Below, piece by piece: positions 39,846 through 54,309 of a stretch of 64,000 nt of DNA. Made by a program: the position numbers and the translations under genes. Source of the DNA: Maylandia zebra. Lineage: Eukaryota > Chordata > Actinopteri > Cichliformes > Cichlidae. The DNA lies in assembly GCF_041146795.1 (NCBI RefSeq), contig NC_135169.1, forward strand, positions 7,832,264 to 7,896,263. Direction: 5' to 3'. Below the pieces are notes generated by a model that was given only the letters and a program-made list of their open reading frames with translations, was not told the origin of the DNA and did not search any database. Each line of letters starts with the position of its first letter. Positions within the stretch are counted from its first letter, which is position 1.

Positions 39846-41599
39846 AGAGAGGTGGGAAGGTTAGTTGCAATATAGTATAATAAACATAATACCACTTTAC
39901 AGTAAGAAGCTTAAATTACTGATTGATTACTTGATTCCTTTAGCTCAGCAAAAGCGATTGTTGTCTTTACTTTGTTGTCATCTGTTTTTAATTACACAGA
40001 ATTAAAGTAGAAGGCAGGTAAACTAACTACAGTGATCAATCGGTCTATATACAGCCATAAGTGCTTTGACTGAACATTCTGATACATCACTGATCTGCTG
40101 TATTACTCAGAACTTCCTGCAACATCACCTCAGGTATGCCTTGCTGTGACTTACCTGCATATTAGCAAACATCTCCTCTTCAGAGTTTTAACAAGCTGAT
40201 TTCATTATCGCTCTTTTTCATTTGTATCAGTGGGTTTTTTAGTGATGCAAGCAGTCAAATGTGTCTGTATGTTGTGCTTCACTTAATTAGCAGCCCAGGT
40301 CTAGAGCTTTTTTTTTTCTTTTGTACCTCAGGCATCATCACAAACCTGCCTTTCATTCATTTATTATGCACAGCTAAGATGCACAGAGATTGTACTTCAT
40401 CAGTCTGAGAGGAGAGGCCATGTCCTGGTCACGCGCCTGGCACACTTCACTGCACATGTCCCTTCACACTTCCTGTAACTGCGAAAATAATGGTCATGTG
40501 ATAGAACAGAAAGTGTTAGTCAAACATCAAAGCCATCACTCAAATTCACATTTTTAAGTGACACAAGGTGTAATGGAGTAACTCTCTCATCAAGTCTTAA
40601 AACAATAAAACTGAAAAATAGAATAAAAAATAAAGAAAGAATAAAACAAAAATATCCCTCCAGATCTTTACACCCAACACCAACAAATTCATCCTTGAAT
40701 GGCCTACTGCAAATTAATGGGCAAAATAAAGTAAAAATAAAATAAACCCTCTCAATATAGCAAATAATTGCAAAACTAAAAAGGGTTAGTATAGTAGTTA
40801 AAAAAAATCACCATGTCTTTTTAAATTCTTAAACTAATTTGCAGAACAACAGATTTTGTCTTGTTTTAAGCTTGTTTGTTTTGCAAGGAACTGAACTCTG
40901 TTTGCAAGTGCATAGCTCCACTCTCCTCAAGCCACTTCATGACAACAGTCTCCTACTTTCCTAAAAACTTGAGATTTATCCATATCCATGTTATTTGTTT
41001 TAGACTTCTCATGGGCCAAGATAACCAAATTCCTCTTTCTTTTATGTAACGAAAGTGAAAGAATTTTACTAAAATTATTGTGATAGCGTCAGTATGTGAA
41101 ACGAGGAACCTGGTGACGGCAGAGTTGAAAAATGGGGCGGGTCTGAATGACGCAGAGAGAAACATTTCTCTACCAAACTGAAACTGTGAGAAGAACAATG
41201 TATTAGTCTCCCACTGACTGTACACATATAGATGTATTTTTGAGTCGTTATCTCACAAGTCGCTGTGATTTTGATGACAGAGATTTGAAGTTTCATTTTG
41301 CTCTGCACTGCCTACTAGGAAACCTGACACTGGTTCTCTGCTGAGTGCTGCCACAAACAGAGCACAAAGGGAAAGAGAAGCTTCTAAAGGTTATCGCTGC
41401 TCATACTATTTTATTTTCTAAAAGAGAGGATTCAAGACTTCAACAACAAAGTCAAGCAGGTGAGACTCGAACTGGTGCCGGTTGTCTTAAATTGGGGTCT
41501 AGGTTGGTGCATAGTCAGCTAAACTGGCAAAATCATAAATTACAGTAGTCTGTGTTTAAGAAGTAAGAAAGGCTATTATTTAAAAATGTTGAGTGACTT
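39846..41599. other. Non-coding part of duplicated block, copy B
   Basis: Matches 13390-15135. No gene recognised. Confidence 0.5.
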
Positions 41600-41846
41600 A
41601 AAAGTCACCCACTCAGATTGGAGGGGGGCGTGTCTGGTAGCCATGTGAAGACGTGTTGTACAGGGCTCCTCAATGGACTAACTTTTTTCATAATTCCATT
41701 GCTCCAAAACTAACGAACTTTTAACAACAGCACGATAACACGCCCGTGTGCTGCTCTGAGGCACTTTTTACATCTTCAAGGCTACGGTGTACGAAATATG
41801 AGCAAAACTAGATCGGGGAAAGAGCAGGCCGCAAAAGCCTCGGACC

Positions 41847-42174
41847 TGTCATGGTTGTTAAAGAGTGGACTCAGGCGCGGAGCTCAGAAATAATGACAGT
41901 GCATTTATTTACAGTGCAGCAAGGTGACAACAGTTCAAATGTGCAACAATGGTGATAGTGCGTCCCTCCTTCCGTGTAAGCCTGTGCGTGGTAGTGAGTG
42001 CCCGTCTCTCCTCCAAGTGCTTCCTTAGTGTCCGTAAATCCTCCGTCAATCTCTGGGTGAACACACACACACGCACACAGATATACACACACACTGGCAG
42101 GTCGACCGGTCAGGGCGCCGTCAGATCCTGACAGGACCATGCTGAGGACAGACCGGAGGCACCACCCCATGACA
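41847..42174. mobile_element. LTR-like or small inverted-end element inside L1 ORF1 (copy B)
   Basis: Counterpart of 15383-15708, starting TGTCATGGTT and ending CCATGACA, with a CA run two bases longer. Confidence 0.6.
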
Positions 42175-43009
42175 TGAGTGAGATTATGAGAGCTATTGCT
42201 AGCTCTGAAAAGAGGATATTGGACCGTATCGATTCAAGCACGAAAGATTTAAATGATAAAATAGACACAATCAAAGAAGATCTGGAGAAGCAAGAGACCC
42301 GTTTGGAAAGTGTTGAGTTTGCTTTGAATACTTCTTCAGACCGGACAGTGGAGTTGGAAAACGAGGTTAGCAAGCTGAAATCGGACGTTGCTAAGTTGAC
42401 CAGCAAGTTGGACAACATCGAGGGGCGACAACGCCGGTGCAATGCACGTATTGTAGGGGTGAAGGAGGGCTTTGAAAACACCGGGAAACCTACGGCAGTT
42501 ATTGCTACAATGCTGATAATAGTTTAATAGTAATATAGATAATATAAGATAATAGTTTAGATAATAGAATTCTTCCCAAGGTTTTAGATTGCCAATACAA
42601 CTCTATTGTTATCTCAGACCATAGTCGAGTACAATTAGATGTAAATTTTTATGAACGCTCAAGTCAAAAACTGGCCTGCTTGATCCTTTACTCCTAACTA
42701 AAGACTCATTTAAAAAAAATGGTCTCTGAGCAAGTACAGAGACAAATCAAACCCAAGGGATGAAAATGACTGTTGTATGGGAGGCATCAAAGGCCTATCT
42801 TAGAGGCCAGATAATTTCATATGTATCATTTCAAAAAAGAAATACTTACAACAAATGAACAACCTAGCCAACAGTATAAAAGAGTGCTTAAAAACTGCTT
42901 ATATGCAGAAAATCCAACACCAGACCTCTATAAGAGAAAATTATTACTAAATTCAGAATACAAAATTCGGTCCATTCAGCAAACAGAACGTTAATTTTTC
43001 AAATCAAGG

Positions 43010-43434
43010 TGTTACGTTTCGGTGTTGTCAGTGTTTTGTTTTTCCGTGACTGTCATGTATTTCCTGTTTTACTTTGAAAGTCTGTGTTATCTTAGTGTGT
43101 TCAGTTTACATTTCCTTGTCTCGTCAGGTCTAATTTGCCCCATCTGTGTTCCCTCCTGTGGTCCATTCCCTGATTGCTCCTTCTATGTATTTAAGCCTTG
43201 TGTTTCAGTGTGTCATGGTCGCGATCTTCCCCGTGTTGTAAATAGTTTGGTGTTTTGTTGTAAATAAATAGTTTGTTGTAAATAGCTGTAAATGGGTTTT
43301 GTCACTACTTTCGTTTTGAGACACTTTCGTTTTGGGATTTTGGTGGAGAGCCTTAGTGTTTTTCCTCGTGGTTTTATTTTCCTTATCTTTGTTTTTCTAC
43401 GTTGCACCCCGGTTGCCTAGTCCAGGGTGTAACA
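43010..43434 (+). mobile_element. Solo LTR, probably Gypsy-type, 4-bp target duplication
   Basis: AAGG at 43006-43009 and 43435-43438 flanks a 425-bp segment with ends TGTTACG...GTGTAACA. It contains a TATA-like TATTTAAG at about 43188 and AATAAATAG at about 43264, the order expected of an LTR promoter and polyadenylation signal. Copy A has the uninterrupted site near 16546. No internal retroviral-type genes remain, consistent with recombination between LTRs. Confidence 0.8.
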
Positions 43435-44116
43435 AAGGCAAAAGTTCTATGAACATGGAGAAAGAGCCGGAAAACTTTTGGCACATCAAACTAAGCAATC
43501 CATATCAGCTAACATGATTTCTGAAATCTGTAAAACCTCTGGAGAAAAGACGTCCGATCCGAAAACCATTAATAACCAGTTTAAAATGTTCTGTTCCAGT
43601 CTTTATACTTCAGATCCGGTTGATGAAAAAAAGATTGCTGAAACGCTTGATAGATTACCGATTCCACAAATATCTGTAAATGACAGAACAGAAATTGATA
43701 GAGAGATAACCATTAGTGAAATTGTCAAAGTGTCATGATGAAATGGAATTAAAGGACTCAGGTGCGAGACTCCTTGCAGAGTGACAGTGAATTTATTCAC
43801 AGTGAAAAGGTGAGTCAATAGTTCGAGTCTGTAATTCAGAAAGAGCAGTGCAGTTATACGATGACTTCTCCCCGCAGTGACAGTGCTGTAATAATCCAAA
43901 ACCGCTCCTTGTGCCGGCTCCTCCTCCGATCTCTGAATCCTGAGGGCAGATGAGAAAAGCACACGCACTGTAATACAACCGTCTCTCTTTCACAAGCTGA
44001 GTATACTAGCCACGATTACGCTACCCGGTTTAGTTCAACGTTCCAGCGTTGGTTGTGACTCGACTGCACCGTTAAATAGGGCTGCTTCAGATCAGTTGTA
44101 GCCGGCGAAGTAATTA

Positions 44117-45722
44117 CAGTGGGGCAAAAAAGTATTTAGTCAGCCACCGATTGTGCAAGTTCCCCCACCTAAAATGATGACAGAGGTCAGTAATTCGCAC
44201 CAGAGGTACACTTCAACTGTGAGAGACAGAATGTGAAAAAAAAATCCATGAATTCACATGGTAGGATTTGTAAAGAATTTATTGGTAAATCAGGGTGGAA
44301 AATAAGTATTTGGTCAATAACAAAAATACAACTCAATACTTTGTAACATAACCTTTGTTGGCAATAACAGAGGTCAAACGTTTACTATAGGTCTTTACCA
44401 GGTTTGCACACACAGTAGCTGGTATTTTGGCCCATTCCTCCATGCAGATCTTCTCGAGAGCAGTGATGTTTTGGGGCTGTCGCCGAGCAACACGGACTTT
44501 CAACTCCCGCCACAGATTTTCTATGGGGTTGAGGTCTGGAGACTGGCTAGGCCACTCCAGGACTTTCAAATGCTTCTTACGGAGCCACTCCTTTGTTGCC
44601 CGGGCGGTGTGTTTTGGATCATTGTCATGTTGGAAGACCCAGCCTCGTTTCATCTTCAAAGTTCTCACTGATGGAAGGAGGTTTTGGCTCAAAATCTCAC
44701 GATACATGGCCCCATTCATTCTGTCCTTAACACGGATCAGTCGTCCTGTCCCCTTGGCAGAAAAACAGCCCCATAGCATGATGTTTCCACCCCCATGCTT
44801 CACAGTAGGTATGGTGTTCTTGGGATGCAACTCAGTATTCTTCTTCCTCCAAACACGACGAGTTGAGTTTATACCAAAAAGTTCTACTTTGGTTTCATCT
44901 GACCACATGACATTCTCCCAATCCTCTGCTGTATCATCCATGTGCTCTCTGGCAAACTTCAGACGGGCCTGGACATGCACTGGCTTCAGCAGCGGAACAC
45001 GTCTGGCACTGCGGGATTTGATTCCCTGCCGTTGTAGTGTGTTACTGATGGTGACCTTTGTTACTTTGGTCCCAGCTCTCTGCAGGTCATTCACCAGGTC
45101 CCCCCGTGTGGTTCTGGGATCTTTGCTCACCGTTCTCATGATCATTTTGACCCCACGGGATGAGATCTTGCGTGGAGCCCCAGATCGAGGGAGATTATCA
45201 GTGGTCTTGTATGTCTTCCATTTTCTGATGATTGCTCCCACAGTTGATTTTTTTCACACCAAGCTGCTTGCCTATTGTAGATTCACTCTTCCCAGTCTGG
45301 TGCAGGTCTACAATACTTTTCCTGGTGTCCTTCGAAAGCTCTTTGGTCTTGGCCATGGCGGAGTTTGGAGTCTGACTGTTTGAGGCTGTGGACAGGTGTC
45401 TTTTATACAGATGATGAGTTCAAACAGGTGCCATTCATACAGGTAACGAGTGGGGGACAGAAAAGCGTCTTACAGAAGACGTTACAGGTCTGTGAGAGCC
45501 AGAGATTTTCCATGTTTGAGGTGACCAAATACTTATTTTCCACCCTGATTTACGAATAAATTCTTTACAAATCCTACCATGTGGATTCATGGATTTTTTT
45601 TTTCACATTCTGTCTCTCACAGTTGAAGTGTACCTCTGGTGCAAATTACTGACCTCTGTCATCATTTTAAGTGGGGGAACTTGCACAATCGGTGGCTGAC
45701 TAAATACTTTTTTGCCCCACTG
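44117..45722 (-). mobile_element. Tc1/mariner transposon, nearly intact
   Basis: 1606 bp between TA dinucleotides (44115-44116, 45723-45724). The inverted ends are long: CAGTGGGGCAAAAAAGTATT at the left and its complement at the right, with similarity extending beyond 50 bp. It holds a minus-strand transposase. It is nested inside the LTR-like element, which is inside the L1, so it is the youngest of the three. Confidence 0.95.
44333..45356 (-). pseudogene. Tc1 transposase with one frameshift
   Basis: The ATG at 45356 begins MAKTKELSKDTRKSIVDLH, the first helix-turn-helix. A run of seven A (plus-strand T7 at 45248-45254), where six would keep the frame, shifts it. From about 45241 an open frame of 302 codons continues to the stop at 44333. 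It includes the second DNA-binding helix region, [13 protein letters not shown] (first catalytic Asp), [11 protein letters not shown] (second Asp) and [11 protein letters not shown] (Glu), the DD34E triad of Tc1 cut-and-paste transposases. The catalytic domain is complete, and only the N-terminal frame is disrupted. The change could also be a homopolymer sequencing error. Confidence 0.9.
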
Positions 45723-48700
45723 TACATACAGGTGCGACGCTTCCAGCTCCGGACCCACCCCTCGGGTCAGCTGCCGTGCCGTGCCACGGCTTCCAGAGGT
45801 ACATGTCTCCGCAGCAAAACACATGCACAAGATGGAGAGGAGACACGACACAGTACACACAAACACCCCCAAAAAGTGGCAAGGTAATCGGTGAGGACCA
45901 CCTAACCGTGACACAAAGTAATTAAATCAATGCAAAGTAACAAGGCACCAGGACCTGATGGTTTCCCTATTGAACTATATAAAATATTTATAGACAAACT
46001 AGCACCAATACTCAAAGATGTATACCAGGAAATATTCTTTCAAGAGAAATTACCAGATACTATGAAACAAGCCATAATTTCTGTGCTGTACAAAAAGGGT
46101 AAGGATCCCTCACAATGCAGCTCCTACAGACCGGTGAGCCTCTTAAATTGTGATTACAATATTCTCACAAAAATCTTAGCTAATAGAATCGATCTTACAC
46201 TGCCAAAAATTATTAATCCTGATCAAACCGGCTTTATACCAGGGCGACAGTCATTTTATAATATGCACCGCCTATTTAATATTTTATATGCATAAGAACC
46301 AAAAGAAAAGTCAGAAATAATAATTTCTCTTGATGCAGAAAAGGCCTTCGACCGTATAGAATGGCCATATGTTCATGGGGTCCTAAATAAATTTGAATTT
46401 GGCCCATTGTTTCGAAAATGGATTAAAATACTGTATTCCTCTCCAGTTGCAGCAGTGAGGACAAATAATGTAACCTCTGACATTTTTCAGCTTGGTAGAG
46501 GCTGCAGGCAAGGCTGTAGTTTATCTCCCTATCTTTTCAAGTTAGTAATTGAACCTTTAGCTATCGCTCTTAGGGAGGACGGTCAGGTTGCTGGAATCTC
46601 TAGGGACGGGACAGTGCACAAAGTATCATTGTGTGCAGATGACCTATTGCTGTATATATCTAATCCAACGGGATCAATCCCTAAACTGCTCAAGGTATTA
46701 GACCACTTCGGACGCATATCTGGATGCAAATTGAACTATTCAAAAAGCCTACTGTTCCCTATTAATAACATAGAGCAAGATTTCTCTGCCTTCCCTTTTA
46801 AATTAGAAAAAGAAACGTTTAAATATTTGGGAATAAATATAACCCGTACAATGAACGAGTTGCGGATTCATAATTTTGACACTTTGTTAGAACAAACATC
46901 ACAAGATTTTAAAAAATGGGCAACACTTCCGATCTCATTAGCAGGCAGAATAAATATAGTTAAAATGACGGTCTTACCAAAATTTCTCTATGTTTTCCAA
47001 ATGGTTCCTGTTTTTATAACCAAATCAAGTTTCAAAGATTTAAACAGATTAATAGCAACATTTATTTGGAAAAATTCAAATCCCAGAATAGAAAAAACAT
47101 ATTTGGAAGTACCAAAAGAGGCTGGTGGGCTAGGGTTGCCAAATTTTATCTTTTACTACTGGGCGGCTAATATCACCAAATTATTGCACTGGAAATATGT
47201 TTATGAGAACAGCGAGGGTGAGGCTTGGGTAAAAATGGAACTGATGTCAAATCCACTTCCCCTCCTAACCTCATCCCTAGCTCTAAATCAAAAACAGAAA
47301 ATAACAAATCCAGTTGTAAGAACATCTATTAAAATATGGCTTCAATTCAGAAGGCACTTCTGTTTGCAACAGGTTAGTAATTTTTTTCCTGTTGCTTTTA
47401 ACCCTTTTTTTTTTTTTTTTTTGCCATCCATTTCAGATAAAGCATTCCAAATTTGGCATAATAATGGTTTGAAGTTTTTTTACAATTTATTTTCAGGAGA
47501 AACTTTTAACACCTTTGACGCTCTGCTGAGAGATTACAATATACCAACCTCACATATGTTTAGATATCTGCAAATACGAAGTTTTGCAAAAACATTGTTT
47601 CCTTCTTTCCCCTACCTACCTCCCAAAAATCAAGTGGATACCATTTTGGAAATGGATCCTTTTGGCAAAAGGAGAATCTCCGTCATATACAAACTGATAC
47701 AGAGGTTAAGGCCTATTACTTGGGAAAAAACTAAAAATAATTGGGAAAAAGACATTGGGGTGGATTGATCTGATGATGAGTGGAGATCTTGTTTGAATCG
47801 TATACATACTTCCTCCCTTTGCATGCGCCATGGTTTAATTCAGTTTAAAATTCTTCATCGTCTTCATTATACAAGAGAGAGGCTTTCAAAATTTTTCCCA
47901 GAAGCCGATCCTGCCTGTCCCAGGTGTGGATATAATCCAGCAAATGAGGGTCACATGATGTGGTCTTGTCCGAACCTGGATAATTACTGGGGAAATATAT
48001 TTAAAGTATTATCTCACATCAGTGCACAGAATTTAGTGCTTGATTTCCGCTTTGGCATTTTTGGAGTTATGCCATTTCAATACAAAATTAGTAAATCTCA
48101 GGAAAATGCCATAGCGTTTGCTACGTTGCTTGCCCGTAGACTTATTCTATTCCACTGGAAGTCTGATAAGGCTCCTTCATACATACAATGGTTAAAGGAG
48201 GTGCTTTTCTTTTTACCACTGGAAAAACTTAGATACAGAGTTCTCTCATCACAACAAAAATTCTCTGCGACTTGGAACCCATTTATTGACTATATAGAAA
48301 CGTGTTTTCCAGACGTGTGACATACGTTTTTTGTTTGTTTTTGTTTTGTTTCTGTTTACATGAGCCTCGGGTGGGGAGGGAGGGGGGGATGTTTCTCTTT
48401 TTTTTTTTTTTTTTTTTTTGTATAATGGCAACGTTTTCATTATGTATTGTGACCATGATTTGTGAAAAAAAATTAAAATATTAGTTAAAAAAAAAAGTCA
48501 TTCACTCAGTCAAACATTTTATTTTTACAAATTGCAACAAACGTTGCACAGTTTTGTCAATATATTTTAAGTTGCTAAAAGAACACTGGACTGATTCTAC
48601 TCTAGGTACAATAACACAGTCATAAAATATTTATAGTATTTATTCTCTAAGACCAACTTCAAATCTGCCATGGTTCTGGGACTCACCAAATCACATCTGT

Positions 48701-48819
48701 ACCATTGGCTTTTTGAACTTGGGAGGCTTAGTCCACTTATTGATCTCAAGGCCACATTGATTTATGTTGTATTTCTTTTATACATTTCTCCTTGTAGATT
48801 GGAGAGGAAACAAACAAAG

Positions 48820-51389
<2,570 letters not shown>

Positions 51390-51495
51390 GCAGGTCTGAA
51401 GTCTTATCACTCCTTGGCCCTCTGGCATGTTGGTGTACATATTGGACTGATGGGACTCAAATTGTGAGAGGAGTGGTGGCAAAGGGGCTGACCAT

Positions 51496-51501
51496 AATAA
51501 A
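51496..51501 (+). promoter_or_regulatory. Candidate polyadenylation signal of HSPA5-like copy B
   Basis: AATAAA 107 bp after the stop codon, as in copy A. Confidence 0.6.
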
Positions 51502-51548
51502 TTGAGTATGGGCTGACCATACTGAGAGACTTTAAAATACGTTTCAGT

Positions 51549-51820
51549 GTGTGGCTGTACTCAGGTGGTAGAGCAGCTCATCTACCAACCAGAAGGTTGG
51601 TGGTTCGCAGTCTGCTCCAGTCTGCATGCCAAATATTCTTGGGCAAGATACTAACCCCATATTGGTGATGATGCATCTATGTGTAAATGCTAGATAGTAA
51701 GAACTTAGCTACAGCTTAGAAAAAAAAGTGCTTGGGTAAAAGTACAAGTTGTGTAAAGCGCTTTGAGTGCTCACATAGAGTAGAAAAGCGCTATATAAGA
51801 ACCAGTCCATTTACCAATAC
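51549..51820 (+). mobile_element. Full-length tRNA-derived SINE
   Basis: The tRNA-like head (A box near 51563, B box near 51598) is followed by a body and a LINE-like tail with AAAGCGCTTTGAGTGCTC and AAAAGCGCTATATAAGAACC (about 51756-51802). The truncated counterpart at 22459 stops about 70 bp into the head. Confidence 0.75.
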
Positions 51821-51965
51821 AAATAACAGGCCCTCTGACCACCACTAGTAGGCAACGGGTGAAGTGTCTTGGCCAAGGACACAACGACCAAGACTGTCCA
51901 AGCCGGGGCTTGAACCGGCAACCTTCCGATTAAAAGGCAAACTGCCTACTCTTGAGCCACAAGTA

Positions 51966-53010
51966 GGGATGGGTATTGATAAGATTTTCAACATTCCAAT
52001 TCTATTTTCGATTCTGTTTAACGATTCGATTCTTTATCGATTCTTTTTAAAAAAGGAGAACACTAAGGTCGATTAGCTTAGAACTTGGTTTTATATCTTC
52101 TCTTTGAACAAGATAGAAATTTAGGAGTAACATGGCCTTACAAACCCAGCAGTGAGATCTTAAGAGATCCAGCCTACGGCTCTTCAATGGGATGTCACAG
52201 GGTCCCCAGGAAAAAAAATTGTAAATGTAAAATAATAAAATAAATATTTTTCTGTAGCAATAACAAAGTATAACATAAATTATTCTGTAGCAATTACACA
52301 AGAATATCCAGTAATGTCCCTGCCTACAATTAAACACATTCACTTACCAACAATCGGGGGCATCTGCTGTGGCAAACGGGTGCAAGCCTTTGACCACAAA
52401 CTTAGTCACTGCTCGGTGACATTCGTCTATCCTGGCCTGAAAGGAGACGCTACCGGTAGACTGCAGCGAGAACTGCTGCACCTGAGCCAGACTCTGTCTC
52501 TCTCATCATGGTCACTAAATGCACAGTAATGGCAGGTCTTGTAATAAGGCAGATCGCGCTAACATAATATGCTCTGTTAGTTGATTATTTACCTGCCGCA
52601 TTAACGGGAGAGGACGTGCAAACGTTACCGCTGCTGCTGGGTTGAGAGTCCGGAGCGGAATTAAAAACATGACATTCATTTAAGGTCATCGCGTGTTTTG
52701 TGAACAAATGCTTTTGCATATTCATAGTGTTTCCTCCCTTAAATGAAATATCTACTTTGCAAGTATTGCAAGTTCATTGCAAGTTTCCCTGTTGTCATCT
52801 GTTCTCATAAAGTATAATCAACCTTTTGAGTGTTTGAGCCGCTTACGCGCCGTGTTTCCTGCCAGGTAAATGACGCTCCGCAACGTGGTGACGTCATTTG
52901 GGGCGACTGGAATCAATAAGGGAATCGTTTGCAAAAATGGCAAACAATTCCAAGGAACTGAAACAGTGGGAGCCGGTTCTCAACAAGAACCGGTTGTCAT
53001 CAGAGCTGAA
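51966..53010. mobile_element. hAT-like element fragment
   Basis: Starts GGGATGGGTATTGATAAGAT followed by repeated GATTCGATTCTTTATCGATT words, and contains CAATTCCAAGGAACTG and GAGCCGGTTCTCAACAAGAA near its end. These are typical of a common fish hAT family. The right terminal repeat is not found, and 52047-52800 has no coherent transposase frame. Confidence 0.5.
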
Positions 53011-53348
53011 CTGGTGATGGAGAAACAGGTTTACCTTTTAGGTGACATGAATGAGTTGAAGGGAAGTTATGAACTGTTTCTGAGAGACAAATAACACCAG
53101 GATCCTTTTTTTTATGTAGCTGACGGCTGGTAACTGTGCAGGGGCGGATCTAGCAAAGTTTTGCCAGGGGGCCATGTGGGGCATTAACAGCGAAAGGGGG
53201 GCACAAAGAAATACTTTCTTATTCTCATTTAAAATGTCTGGCTGTTAAATAATTATCTGAAGCTTACAACCAAAGTTTTTATCTGATGTAAAATGTATAA
53301 AAATCATGCATATACCAACAAGACTGTACATCACTGTCACAACAGCGT

Positions 53349-53434
53349 TTGTTTTAATCAGAATCGTGTTTATTGGCCAAGTATATGTGCAGACACATAC
53401 AGGGAATTTGGTTCCGGTAGATGGTGGCTCTCAA

Positions 53435-53513
<79 letters not shown>

Positions 53514-54303
53514 TCTATATATACACATTACACATACATACACAAAGCTGTGTAAACCAACTATAAATAACGAATCTAAACTTATATACATAAATACAGA
53601 AATGAATGAGGTGGAATGAATACTACAAAATGTACATAAGGTGCAGTTGCAGTCTGGCAGTGGGAGCAGTGTGACAGGTCAACTGTTAAGGAGGGAGATG
53701 GCGAGGGGAAAGAAACTGTTCCTGTGTCGGGTGGTCCTGGTCTGCAGGCTTCTGTACCGTCTGCCAGAGGGCAGCAGATCAAAAAGTCTGTGTGCAGGGT
53801 GTGAGGGGTCTGTGATGATTTTCCCTGCCCGTTTCCTGGTTCTTGAGAGGTACAGATCCTGGATGGAGGGCAGGGGAGCGCTGATGATCCTTTCTGCTGC
53901 CCGTACAGTCCGCTGCAGTCTGCTCCTGTCCTGTTTAGTGGCTGCTCCATACCAAACTGTGATGGAGGAGCACAGGACAGACTCAATGACCACAGTGTAG
54001 AACTGGATCAGCAGCTCCTGTGGAAGACTGTACTTCCCCAGTTGTCTCAGGAAGTACATCCTCTGCTGGGTCTCCCTGAGGATGGAGTTGATGTTGGTCT
54101 CCCACTTCAGGTCCTGGAAGATGGTGGTACCCAGGAACTTGAAGATCTTCACAGTCGACACAGGGCTGTCTGATATGGTGAGGGGGAGCAGAGTTGAGGG
54201 ATGTCTCCTGAAGTCCACTGTCATCTCTACAGTCTTAAGAGTGTTCAGCTCCAGATTGTGCTGACTGCACCAGAGTACCAGCCGCTCAACTTCCTGCCGG
54301 TAT
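53349..54303 (-). mobile_element. 5'-truncated LINE (CR1/L2/Rex1 group), copy 1
   Basis: The minus-strand open frame 54224-53679 (181 codons) encodes the RT C-terminal region: VDFRRHPST, KFLGTTIFQDLKWE, RMYFLRQLGKY, LPSIQDLYLSRT and LLPSGRRYRSL. The 3' untranslated part contains a CA microsatellite (53443-53510) and ends near 53349 in GAATC-type tail units. The same element recurs at 56146-57062 with high identity. Confidence 0.85.
53443..53510. repeat. (CA)n microsatellite within the LINE 3' end
   Basis: Pure CA of about 68 bp preceded by CTCTCT. The same position in the second LINE copy also holds a CA run. Confidence 0.95.
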
Positions 54304-54309
54304 GCAGAC

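Larger units (their letters stand above)
43731..45913. mobile_element. LTR-like element (TG...CA ends, 5-bp duplication) carrying a Tc1
   Basis: CAAAG at 43726-43730 and 45914-45918 flanks a segment starting TGTCATGATG and ending AACCGTGACA. Copy A has the empty site near 16840. Without the Tc1 it is about 575 bp and non-coding. The right end, read on the minus strand (TGTCACGGTT), matches the element nested at 15383. TG...CA with a 5-bp duplication fits an LTR; a MITE remains possible. Confidence 0.7.
41617..48492 (+). mobile_element. Defective L1/Tx1-type LINE, copy B, with nested insertions
   Basis: Same element and same imperfect target duplication as copy A (41600-41616 and 48493-48509). 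It carries the shared nested element at 41847-42174 and two private insertions (43010-43434 and 43731-45913). The ORF1 remnant is at 42175-42527. RT pieces lie at about 43478-43730, 45914-46295 and 46407-48320. A private stop (TAA, 46293-46295) replaces a serine codon of copy A. The TGA at 47766-47768 is shared. The C-terminal zinc-binding tail stays open to 48320 here. Confidence 0.85.

Noticed and set aside
44427..45383. 318-codon plus-strand open frame
   Set aside because: It is the antisense shadow of the Tc1 transposase.
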